DNA of 64,000 nt from Tribonema minus (Eukaryota > Sar > Xanthophyceae > Tribonematales > Tribonemataceae): assembly GCA_017506865.1 (NCBI GenBank), contig JAFCMP010000547.1:1426001-1490000 (forward strand), in the 5' to 3' direction. Position numbers and translations under genes: made by a program. Below are positions 1 through 10,500 of the stretch, one piece after another (the stretch's first letter is position 1; each line of letters begins with the position of its first letter). The notes under the pieces were generated by a model. The model searched no databases, was not told the DNA's origin, and saw only the letters and a list, made by a program, of their open reading frames with translations.

Positions 1-3000
1 GGTCCGCATCGAGGCCGTGCAGGATGTGGTGCTGGTTGGGGTCGTAGCCGGGCTGCGTGCGCTGCTGGCGCACGTACTCCATGATCTGCAGCAACGCTCA
101 GCACACATTTGCGTGTCAGAGCTCAACCGCAGTTGCTGATCGACATGCATCGAATTATATTGGCGCAATGGCGCACGTACTCCATCCGATCTCTGCAGCA
201 GCGTTCAGCACATGTTTGCGTGTCAGCGCTCAGCCCGATACAGTTCCTGAGACCGATATGCATTGAAGCATGTACTGACGCAATGGCGCATGTACTCCAT
301 GATCTGCAGCAACGCTCAGCACAAACATTCCCGTGTCAGCGCTCAACCTGATGCAGTTACTGATCGACATGCATTGGAAGTATACAAATTGACATACTTC
401 GAAGTATGTACCGAAGTATGGCTTGCGTACTCTGCGGTCTGCCGCAGCGCTCAACACACATTTGCGTGTCGTCGTTCAGCCAAGCGCAGACTTGACACAC
501 ACACCCTACACGTGCGGGTCAGGTAGAATATTTGCACAACCACCACAACCACCGAGAGTGCAGTTGCTGCTGGCGGCACGTGCTCCATGATCTGCAGCAA
601 TGCTCAGCACCATTGCATGTCAGCGCTCGGCTCAATGCAGTAACTGCCACAAACTTCAACTTTTACATGAAGTATACATTGAAGAACATGGTGAAATATG
701 GTGCGCACGTACTCCCACGATCTGCAGCAGCACTCAGCACACATTTGCACGTCAGCGCTCAGCTCGATGCAGCTCCCAATCCATGTACACGACTCAGCTT
801 GGTGCTGAGTCGGGGCATGCCGTCTGCCTCATTCTTGACACGCCGATTGATCATGCCATCACTGCGGTTCGCCAAGCGTTCTGCACCGGCTACAACTGCT
901 TTCTTGTTGATGCACTCCCTCACTAGCGGCGAGTAAGCGCGCAAGCAATCGCACTGACAGTTGAAGTATGGCACTACTACTTCACCTTGTGCTCGCCCTC
1001 CCCCGGCTGGTTCGCGTCGCTCAGGATGACCTTGATGTTGCGCCACGCCTTGTTGGTGTTGATCCTGCGCGTGGCAGCGCTCAGCGAGCGGCGAATGGCG
1101 TCAGCGGCCACGCCGTGGTTTCATGGTGTTTGAATGGATTAAATCGCGTGAAGGATGTCATGAGCCCCATAATTGCATTGTTGAGTTCGTCTGTTGCCTG
1201 CCCTGCAGGGTCTTGCACAGCGAGCTGTGGAGCTCAGGGTTAGGGTTAAGGTTAGGGCGGCGCGCGCGGCCACAAAAGCAAAGCGGTGATATGCGCCGTG
1301 TAAGTTGTATTGCTCGGAGCAGCTGGGGCGAGTCACTTGTCGAAAAACATGATGTGCGGAGAGACCTGATGCGCATGCCTGATGGCGCATGCCCCCCCCC
1401 CCCTTATACGCGAACTTACTGCCCCGAGTGCGCCATCGCACCGAAGTCCACGCCCTGATGTCTCGCTCACGTGAAGGTTTGTCTAGCGAGCTCCTGTGCG
1501 TGCCCTTGCGCGTCGCGACAAACTTTACCCTAACCTAACCCTAACCCTAACCCCAACCCTAACCATTACTGACGCGCTGAACAGGGCCGCGAGCCGCGGC
1601 ATGGCGCGGGCGTGTTCTCCTTCAATGTTGAAGTATACCCGCTTTGCGCTGCTCCGTAGAGCGGATGAAATTCAGAGGCGAGCGCGCGCATGATACCAAT
1701 CCAAGCCAAGCCGCCTGATAACGTGCTGTCTACATCTCTTTGTTGTGCAAAAACTTCCCAACACTAACCCAAAGTATACGAGCTGTATACTACCTGTGCT
1801 GTAAGCAGGAACCCCAACAAACCCATTTGTCAACACCTGTGCTGTACGTAGACGAGCAGGGACACGCTCAGGCGCTGCCTCGAGGCAATGTGTGATCACG
1901 CGCCGCTTATGTTGGTGTTTGTAATCCTTTCGTAAGCCGTAGTCTACCCTGAAAAAGCTTCTTTTAAAGTATACTGATTGTAAACACACCTGTGCTGTAT
2001 GTAGAAGCGCAGGTACACGCTGAGGCGCTGCATGAGGTCTGTGACCCGCATGACAGCGCGCTGTCCACATGTATGTCCTGTTATCCCTTGTAAGCCGCAG
2101 TCTACCTGAAGTATGTATACAAATTGTAGAACACACCTGTGCTGTATGTAGAAGCGCAGGTACACGCTGAGGCGCTGCATGAAGGCGGTGCCCGGCGTGA
2201 TGACGTTGCTGTCCCACGCGGGCCCGGAGACGGGCGGCACCGGCAAGCCCAGCCTATGAAAACATAGCAATTGCAGCAACGCTCAGTGTGATGAGCTCAT
2301 TAGCAGCAACTCCTGCTGTGGCGAATGACTGCGAGCCCAGCCTGTCGAAACACGGCATTGCAGCAATGCTCAGCAGGGTCAACCACGTGTAGCCCAGACT
2401 GTAGGAACACAGCGTTGCAGCAAGGCTCAGTGTGAGATGATCAGTAGCAGCAATTTCTGCTGTGGCAAATGATAAGCAGCGTTTTTGAACTGTGGCATCG
2501 CAGCCGCAGTTTCCGCTGTGCTCAATGACTGCAAGCCCAGCCTGTCGGAGCATGGCATCGCAGCAACGGTCAGTCACATCAGTCGGTAGCAGCAGTTTCT
2601 GCTGCGGCGGATGAGCAGCAGTTTCTACTGTGGTGAATCAGCGGCAGCTTCTACTGCGGCGAATCAGAGGCAGTTTCCGCTGTGTCGGATGACTGCGGGC
2701 CCAACCCGTAAAGCCGCGCAGCACGTGCAGCATTGTTCAGTTGCATCGGCGCGCTCGCAGCCAGCAGCTGCAGCAGATTCTGCTGTGCCGCGCCACTGCG
2801 AGCCCAACCTGCCAAGTCGTTCAGCGCACGCAGGACTGCTCGGCCCTGCAAGCTGAATTTCAAATTGGCACTTCGTGTGTTGTGTTAGCGATTTGCGCCG
2901 CCGTGCGCGCCGTTTCGCTCGCCGTTCCGCTGCGCGCGGCAGTGCTCAATGTGTGACACAGAGCAGCCCGACCTGTTGAGCCGCAATGCGTGTGCCGCAA

Positions 3001-5519
3001 TGTCATTGAACCCGCACGTCAGCAGCAGCGCTTGCGTCAGCGTGGGGCGTCTGACCAAGGCGCCAGATGCACCAAAGTCTGAAACGCGAGGGGTTCTCTG
3101 ATGAGCAGATACCTCAAAGAAGAGCTTACTTTGCGAGGGCGCGAACAGTGCCAGATCAACAAGGGAGGTGATGCAAGGGGGGTGATGACATCTACACCTT
3201 TCGAGGATTCGAGGGAGGTTATTCAACACCTACACCTTGCAGAGGTCGATGCTGCAATGCGCCGCCATGCGGCGCGGCGAGACCCATGAAGCTCAAGGAC
3301 GGTACGCTCCTCTTGGCATATTGCGGCTAACCATCCCTTGTCACCTAGAGCTCTACGATCTTTTGATTCGTTTTCATATGCTCCAGTTCACATGTATGTG
3401 CACGTGTACATCGTCCTGAGCTCGACAGCGTATTGTACTCCACACCGTGGTGAGTCCGCCCTGTTTTGTGACTGGCATGGAGCCGTCGGTGAAGTTGATG
3501 CAAACTTCAACTATGATTTCCAGCTTGAAACTTCAACAACATTGGTGACCAGGAAAGTGTGCACGAGATGCTGTTGGGCGTGCCCATTCAACAGTCTCGG
3601 CGACCAGCAACTGCGGCGGACCCAGATGAAATGCTCAGCGCGCGCTTCGCATGCCGCACCCAACGATGGCGAGAGGTCTGTTGACGACCTAACCGTAACC
3701 CCAGTTCCAAGCCAAACCCCACCCTAACCTCAACCCTACGACAGGCACCGCCAATGTAGCCCACGTAGAATATAACAACTGTGCAGCGCACACATGGCAT
3801 ACCAAATAATGACGAACTGCTGCTCTTGCATACGACAATCGTGCCCATCGTCAAACGGCTTGTTGCCTGCTTGGCACTCCCCGCCACAACAGTATGGTAT
3901 CAACAGTTTCTTTGGTTGACTCCAGCAGTTACTGAGCACTGGCTCAGTTAAAATACACATTACCTGGAGCCCCAGGTGCGTGCACCGGCTGTACTGCAGT
4001 TGGTGTACAGTTGAACTCCACACGAACTCGGTGGACGTGCAGGATCTGCAAGATCTGGAGGGCCACACAAACTTCAACTTTCCGACGCGCGGACCTACAT
4101 CCTCAACTGACTCAATAACTCGTGACTCACTCTATCATCTCCTTGCACGTCTCCTCCATGACCTTGCGGTGCTCCTGCGCCTCCTGCGCCGCAACACGAA
4201 CTTCAACTTGACCGAACATGGGACTTTGTGACAAAAGATTCATGCTGTTGGTAACGGTCGCTTGACCCTTCTTTCGCGGACACAGTATGCTCAACTGACT
4301 CAATGACTCGGGACTCACGATATCATCTCCTTGCGCGTCTCCTCCATGACCTCCCGGTGCTCCTGCGCCTCCTGCGCCGCGCGGAAGCGCCGGCTGCGCT
4401 GCTGGTTCATCTTTGCGCGCGGCGCCACGCCGTCCACCGCCAGGTACAGCACGCGCCGCGGCCGCACCGCCGACATGAGCCTGCGATCATCCATAAGAAT
4501 GAAGCACAGCGCGCACAATTGCTTGTATAAAAGTGGCACGAGTGCAAGCATAAGGCTACCGGCAGCGCGCAATATCAGAGGGAGTGGCGCGTAAACGACA
4601 GTGGTTGAGGCGCGCCCCCAAAAATATGAAGATGAGAATGTTGCCATCACAGTGGGTTGAAAGCATATAAACAAATACTATGGGTTGAAAGCATATAAAC
4701 AAAAACTTAATGTGTCCGCCAGATAGGTAAGGCTTGGGCAGGACATCGCGCCATGAGGCCGCTGCACGCATCAGCGTATGCTGGAAAATTCTATGCGCAA
4801 GGATGCGCGAGCGGTCGAGCGATCTGAGGGCACTGCTTAGCAGCGTAGGTGGGTATCGCAGCGACGGGTTGCACCTGGTCAGAGACTAGCGGAGCACTAC
4901 CGCAGGTGCCTTCGTTGGTGACAAAGTGGGTCAGAGCTTGCTGCATGCCTCGGAAAACATTTTGCTGTGAGCGGACATGGGCTCATATAACAGTATTCAG
5001 CGGTGCTGGCGCATTGCTCGAGCGCCGCATCGCAAGAAGGCACTTCTCTTTGTGTTGTCAAACTTGGGTAAAGCCTAGACCATGATAGCTTCTGGACAAC
5101 GGCAAAATAAACCACAAAAGGTGACGAGGGCTTATTATAATAATGTGGAACACCAACACATGTGACATCACTCACCTTACAAAAGCTCGCGAAAGTCATT
5201 AAGGACCTTTTTGCTACTTCAATTAGTACTGGTAAGCGCGTTTTTCCTCACCCACTCACCTGTCCACATACTTCATCACATTTACATACATCTCCTCCTC
5301 CGTCTTGGGCTGGGGGCCATCCTCCGGGTGAGCGCACGGGTGAATAATGCCATTCATGTCCACATAAAGATTGTCGAACTCCATGCCGTTAGGATTGGGC
5401 TCCGTAAGGTCCAGGGGCATGCGCACGCCGTTGACAACGGTGGGCCGCTTCTCCATCATATCCGTCACAATCTTGGGGTACTTTTCGCTCAGCCATCTGT
5501 AGAAAGCAGGAACTCCCAT
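1..5519 (-). CDS. XRN2: XRN2/RAT1-type nuclear 5'-3' exoribonuclease (N-terminal part, runs off the left edge)
   Basis: Exons by hand: 5519-5260, 4480-4319, 2253-2137, 1064-986 and 85 to the window edge. All junctions are GT-AG and phase-compatible, giving the first 234 residues. The start [18 protein letters not shown] is the invariant XRN N-terminus, so the ATG at 5519 is secure. Family motifs follow in order: [55 protein letters not shown], and the beginning of the DAD motif at the edge. These contain the acidic metal-binding residues of the nuclease core. Family knowledge: XRN2/RAT1 degrades 5'-monophosphate RNA in the nucleus for rRNA processing and Pol II torpedo termination. [15 protein letters not shown] favours the nuclear XRN2/RAT1 form over cytoplasmic XRN1. 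Introns carry many copies of their own splice junctions. Only the C-terminal two thirds is missing. Confidence 0.95.
86..740 (-). repeat. tandem copies of an XRN2 acceptor junction (last visible exon)
   Basis: The real acceptor is at 85/86 (minus strand: ctgcag then exon ATCATGGAGTACG). Diverged copies of the same block, exon head plus branch/acceptor region, lie near 166-200, 282-315, 415-455, 575-612 and 700-735 in the same orientation. Each is recognisable on the plus strand by cacgtactccatgatctgca or a decayed version followed by gctcagca. Spacing is about 115-160 bp. The copies do not extend the reading frame and look intronic. Confidence 0.8.
1515..1566. repeat. interstitial telomere-like block
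   Basis: A run of CCCTAA/CCCCAA-type units (ccctaaccctaaccctaacc) lies in an XRN2 intron. Similar blocks occur at about 3700-3740, 8135-8155, 16092-16126, 18530-18560, 53258-53288 and 60515-60640. They are mostly intronic or next to junction repeats. Confidence 0.9.
1836..2060 (-). repeat. copies of an XRN2 donor junction (exon 2253-2137)
   Basis: The end of the exon (plus-strand acctgtgctgtatgtagaag, ending in cgctgaggcgctgcatga) recurs at about 1987-2035 and, more diverged, at about 1833-1885, downstream of the true donor at 2137. The copies keep the donor and up to about 50 bp of exon. Copy spacing is about 150 bp. Confidence 0.8.
2254..3010 (-). repeat. tandem copies of an XRN2 acceptor junction (exon 2253-2137)
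   Basis: On the plus strand the string gcaagcccagcct, followed by a short spacer, tgcagcaa and gctcag, marks the true acceptor region at 2241-2285. It recurs in decayed form near 2330-2365, 2388-2425, 2528-2565, 2694-2740, 2797-2835 and 2965-3005. Each copy carries a few exon bases plus the polypyrimidine/AG region. Spacing is irregular at about 60-170 bp. Confidence 0.7.
3330..3405 (+). repeat. dispersed repeat family A, short fragment
   Basis: The stretch tgtcacctagagctctac, with an adjoining gattcgttttcat, also occurs on the minus strand at about 56590-56635. There it is joined to a second segment shared with 43050-43150. This is a non-coding dispersed repeat of unknown class lying in an XRN2 intron. 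Confidence 0.6.
4127..4205 (-). repeat. single copy of an XRN2 donor junction (exon 4480-4319)
   Basis: The last 70 or so bases of the exon at 4480-4319 (encoding [19 protein letters not shown]) are repeated here as [19 protein letters not shown], followed by the same donor-side sequence with a gactcgtgactca motif. The copy is about 190 bp downstream of the real donor on the minus strand and is treated as intronic. Confidence 0.85.
4653..4707. repeat. 28-bp direct tandem repeat
   Basis: tgggttgaaagcatataaac plus a short tail occurs at 4653 and again at 4681, a perfect or near-perfect two-copy tandem with a 28 bp period inside XRN2 intron 1. No coding role is visible. Confidence 0.85.
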
Positions 5520-6108
5520 GACCTAACTCGCCCGTTTGTTTATCCTCCTTCCTGGCAGCCAAGTTTCTCTCTTGGCAGCTGCTGTCAACTGCTGCTGAGG
5601 TCAGGCTATAGGAGTACCTCACGAACCTTCGATGGCGGCAGTGAAAACCTCCAGCACCACCACGCCGTGCCCACACACAGATGCTATTCCCCAAACGACG
5701 CTGCACCTCAGCTCATTCCGCAAATAGAGCCTTTCTTTCTTACAGTATGTTAAATAGGACCTTCTAGCCTTCATGGAGTATCCTTTGGGCTAGATGAAAA
5801 GTTTATAAAATTAGGGTTCACATCATCAGTGCGCACTGTTGTCCTGACGTGTGAGCATTGACCCGTGTAACTGAGGCAGTGTGGCCGGAAATTTCAAGAG
5901 GAGTCAGTTGCCTACCGCGGTCTGCGCATGCCATGTACCAGCAGCATTTGCTTTCTTGTTTGAAAAATAGACACTGGCGTCGCATAGGGGCAGCAATGGC
6001 AATCTGAAAGTGCAGCAGCACAAGGTTACATGTAACACGACGCTTTATTTCATCAGCTTCAACAATCTGTAGTCGCACAACAATGTACACAGCCTATAAA
6101 GCACTAGG
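5520..6108. other. XRN2 upstream region, no gene recognised
   Basis: About 590 bp separate the XRN2 start codon from the next minus-strand exon cluster. It presumably holds the XRN2 promoter and 5' UTR and the 3' UTR of the upstream gene. I see no convincing TATA box or coding segment. Confidence 0.5.
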
Positions 6109-6947
6109 TTAGCCAATGAACTCCTGCAGCGTGCCCAGGGCAACATCAATGATCAACTGCACAGCAGTGCTCAGCGCCATTATACACGCGGGCGTCACCC
6201 GTTGAAGTGGCTCGCGCAATCGGAGCGTTCACAACGCCCCTCTCAGTCGCAAAGTCCAGCATGCCGTGCGCATGCAGCCACCGTCACTTGAGTTCAAAGA
6301 CCTCGGTCATCCTCACTGCCGGCCACCTCAACAAGAGCAGCGGCCCGCACCGTCTTGCCGTCCGGCTCCGTGTGGATGAAGGATAGTAAGTAGCAGATGG
6401 GATCAGTGACTCTCCTGCGCCAGCTCAGCCCGCGCGCGTGGCCTCCGCGGCCCGCATTTTTCTGGCAACAGAAAAACCACCAAAAATTTTTGAAAGAGAA
6501 AAAAGTTTTGAAGCGGTACCATCCTGATTCTTCACAACAAATTGCTTTTCTTGGAAGTATAACATCAGCTACTTGAGGCTGCTGTAGCGCGCGCGCGTCC
6601 TGCGCCTGTCGCCCTGCCTGCTCACTGCGCACGCGCTGGCCACTGGTGAGCATGCCCCGCACGGCCTGCCGCGCGCCGTCCGCAGCGATGCCGCGCGCCG
6701 CCGCGGCGGCACGTGTCAATGCATGGCTCCATAGTACGTATGGACTTGTATTTATAAAAGCCCAAGGGAGGCCGGGTTGCCTATGCAATCGAAAAGCTTG
6801 CGTCAACGCAGCAGCCTAGTCTGCGCTGTGCCCTAGGAGCTTGGATACCGGCGCTGCAGCACAGCCCAGCATTCGCGCTCCGCGTGTGTACGCCATGACG
6901 CGCTCCGCCAACTCCCGCGCCATCGATATGCTCAGCTCAATGAGGAT
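6109..6947 (-). CDS. unrecognised protein, 3' exons of a minus-strand gene
   Basis: Two exons are well formed. 6414-6351 has acceptor gcgcag and donor ACG|GTGCGG and encodes RVTDPICYLLSFIHTEPDGK plus T. 6156-6109 has acceptor tgtgcag and encodes LIIDVALGTLQEFIG followed by TAA. They join in frame at phase 0. Upstream on the same strand, 6947-6880 (acceptor gcgtcag) encodes ILIELSISMARELAERVMA, which looks helical. A stretch near 6720-6600 encodes GIAADGARQAVRGMLTSGQ. I could not join these last two unambiguously, so the 5' structure is uncertain. I do not recognise the family. The gene lies in tandem with XRN2, about 590 bp upstream. Confidence 0.4.
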
Positions 6948-7179
6948 CTGACGCTTATAGTACTGTGTCAGGCGCAGCACATTTCCTGGTGGTCATCTGG
7001 CCACGATCCGACCAGGATGCCACGGGCGACGGCGACATTGGCGCATTGACAATCACTCCTAAACGGCATCACCACGCGACTTCACCCCCCCCCCCCCCCC
7101 ACTACATCCTCATCCAGAGAAAGAGTGTCTGCAACGATGACTTCAACTGGCATAGCAAAGCATGTGCTCTTCACTACAC

Positions 7180-7345
7180 TAATTCTCGCTTAGGGGGCAA
7201 AGAAGCCTAGATTGTTATGTCTACATGAAGTCTATCTTGTGACAACTTGAAAGTGTCTCAATGCGCACAGTGACAGTCACTCCTCGACGGCATCACCAAA
7301 TGACATCACCCCCCCCCCCCCACTACATCCTCATCCATCTGTCCA
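7180..7345 (+). repeat. dispersed repeat family C
   Basis: This block contains attctcgcttagggggcaaa, then agaagcctagat, a gaaagtgtctca segment and a poly-C run before tcctcatccatctg. A diverged copy with the same order of segments is at 31745-31945 (attctcgctcagggcgcgaa, gaaagtgtcgca, poly-C). A shorter version of the poly-C part is at 7055-7120. It does not encode a recognisable protein. Confidence 0.6.
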
Positions 7346-7520
7346 CCCCCCGTGGACTCCGCCATGGGCGTTATCACACGCAAAGAGTACGCCATGTGGA
7401 GCGCTGCCCAGAGAGCTGATTGTGCGCACATGTACTTCTTGTTACATGTACTTCAACACAGTTGGCGCAAAAAATGAGGAGTGAAACATCGCAGCTCTCC
7501 AGCCAGGGATCAAAACCACG

Positions 7521-10500
7521 TCATAATTGCTTTGATTGGTATGCAGCAGCGCTCGCCCCTTGCTCGGCTGCGCCATCACCACTTCCACTGTCAGCGGCAG
7601 CAGCAGCAGCATCACCGCGCAGCGCCTCCGCGGCACCGACGCCGCTGCCGCCGCCGCTGCTGCTGCCGTCGCCTTCTGCAGCCACTGCGTTACTGCATGC
7701 GGCATCTGCCGCAGCTGCTGCGGCGGCAGCAGGGGCGGCTTCGTCGTCACCAAAGGCAAAGGCGCCGCGGAAGCGTTTTCGCGCGTGCGAGAGGCCCGAG
7801 CGGCTCTGGTCGCGCGCGAGCCGCCGCGCGGCTGACACGTATTGCTGCGTGAATGCGCGGAGAGTAAGGGGTGGGGGGTGGGGTTACAGGTCGAATGCGC
7901 AACTCGATTGATGGTTGAAAGGCTGCTGGCTTCAAAACACCGTATTTGTGACTGCTGCCATACCAAACCCGGGCCTGCCGACAGAAGAAGACAGACTAGT
8001 ACAAGTGTCCATGCTGCGCCAGTTCAAGCCCATAGGCATCACAGATTTCACCATCACCCCTGCCTGCAGACCACGCAGCGTCTGCACACACCTGATGGCA
8101 GATCGTGCCATTGCTTCCGAACATGCGTTCTAACCCTAATCCTAACCCGAAATGCCCTGGCAGAATGAAAAGGCGCACCTTTCTGAGCCCTGTTGCAGCG
8201 TCAACCTCGCCGCTGTCTGCTGCCACAGCAACCGTGATGCCCAATTCTGCCGCACGGGTGCGCACTGCCGTCGCCGCCCGCCCCGCTGCGCTGTCCTGCA
8301 GTAGCCAATCAGTTGATGTTGCAGAGGCAGCAGCGATGGAGTGTGTAGGTCAGTGGTGGCAGTGTGCACCCTAGTGTTGTCAATACGACGCATCTTTGTA
8401 CCTGTGCAGGTATTGTCGACACACGGCATCTTGGTACATACCCGTACAACGCATCCATCTTGGTACCTGTGCAGACGTATCGACACACCTGGGCACACAG
8501 CAGAGCTTAGGGACAGGGTCAACCCTGACCCCAACCCTAACCATATGGGACTTTGCGCATGAGACGGGAGGAGCCAAGATAGAAACACTTCAGGAGGCTG
8601 CGCCTGGCACACAATGGGGGGCACTCTGACATTGTTGAACTTGAGCTTATCATGAGTGCGCCATTGGCTTTAACCCTACAGAGCCAGGCATCGTCGTCTT
8701 CGGCTGAGCATGAGTGGCACGATGCAGTTTCAACTCAAGTTGTATGTCATCTATTCTGACAGTGCTAGTCGCATTTCATGGGTGCAAGCCTGTTTAGTAC
8801 TAGAATCGTTGCTGCATGCAGGCACCGCCAACGCTGATGGCATGGTGATGGACAGATTCGACACCGTTTTGTTGACACCAACAAATGCTGACTGAGACTA
8901 TTCCTACTGGAGGTGGCGAGAGCATCAGCAGCCCCGCAGAACCGCGTTGTTGCAGGTAGGTGTCTTCATCATTGATCTTGCTACGCAAGGAGAGCGCATC
9001 GCCAGCTCCGCTCCAAAATTGATGACAGTTGGTGCATTACGTAAATGTCATGTTCATAACCGTGACAACATTCACAAAATGTTGCACACACGCATGATGA
9101 GTCTCATGCCCTAAGCCAAATCTCAACAAATGTCTCTTGACTGCAGTAGCTGCGCGTGCAAGAAATAGTTTCATACCACTGCAGCCAACCAACTGACCGA
9201 AGACTTGAGGCAGCGCTGAGCACGGTATCAGTTACGGCAGACCCTCACACCAATGTGGAGCGATCAGGAGCACAACAACAGGCGCGTACAATCCCCATAC
9301 CAATCTGCCTCCATGAGCTTATTAGGCGGCGCGAGCTGAGCTGTCTTGCCAAGGCAACTTCATCACAGTTTGAAGCAAGCGCGTGACACGCTTTGACACT
9401 GGTGTACTATCCTGTGCTGAAAAACATATTTCGAAGTAACTTTGTAGTCCTAAAACAATCCTCTGAAAGGGCCCTAGTGTTATTTTTATTCTTCAGAAGT
9501 AGGGACCTATTGATGTGCATTCAACAAGGCGACAATACAGGCTATCTGCCACGCACCTCTGTGAGTTCTTGTGCTGAGGTCTCACCCAGCTTGTATGCCT
9601 GTGCAGCAATGTTAAGGTAGATGGATCACAACAGAAAAAGGTGGGCAATCGGATACAGCCATGGTTTGTTGCACTTACGTGTGATACAGCTAGTCATCAG
9701 GCACCTACGCAGCTGATGTGCAGCTGCGAGCGGGTGGCTGTAGGAACATTGCATGCAGCTTGGCATGCGTGCCTGCACAGCCAATGTTTAAGCAGATTTT
9801 AACAGTAGATAAGCCTGCGTGAAGAACCGACAATACTATAATGCAGGTGCATAGGATTGAGCCAACCGGCGAGCACCTAAACTGCTGAGACGCGCTGCTG
9901 CAAGGGGCGCTGGCTGTAAGACACTGGCTGAATACGCTGGATGAGTAAATGCAGCACACATGAATATAAGGGCATACATACACACATGGCATGTACCTCA
10001 ACGACAGCGGCATCGAAAACAGACGCTGTCACTGCGCGACTCTGGCTCACGGACACTCACAGAATGCACCCCCCTATCGACATTGCGCACAACAGCAGCA
10101 CGCACCAGCAGGCAGCGCTCGCCTGCAACAGCACGCCCCCCGCACGCCGCAGCGCCAGCACATCCGTAGCAGTACAAAGCCCTACCGTGCAGTGACGGCG
10201 GCACGTGCAACACTGGCTTGCGGATACTTGCAGAATGCACAGCGCTTTCGACATTGCGCACAGCAGCAGCACGTACCAGCAGGCAGCGCTCCCGCGCCAC
10301 CGCCACAAACAGCGCGCCCCCCGCGCACCCCAGCGCCAGTGCGTCCGCAGCAAATCAGAGCCCTTATCGCGCAGTGGCGGTGGCACGCCTGACTAACACT
10401 CACAGAACGCACAGCGCTATTGACATTGCGCATAGCAGCAGCACGTACCAGCAGGCAGCGCTCCCCCGCAACCGCCACGAACAGCGCGCCCCCCGCGCAC

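Noticed and set aside
1515..1566. chromosome end
   Set aside because: Telomere-like repeats are short, degenerate and internal to a gene, with coding exons on both sides.
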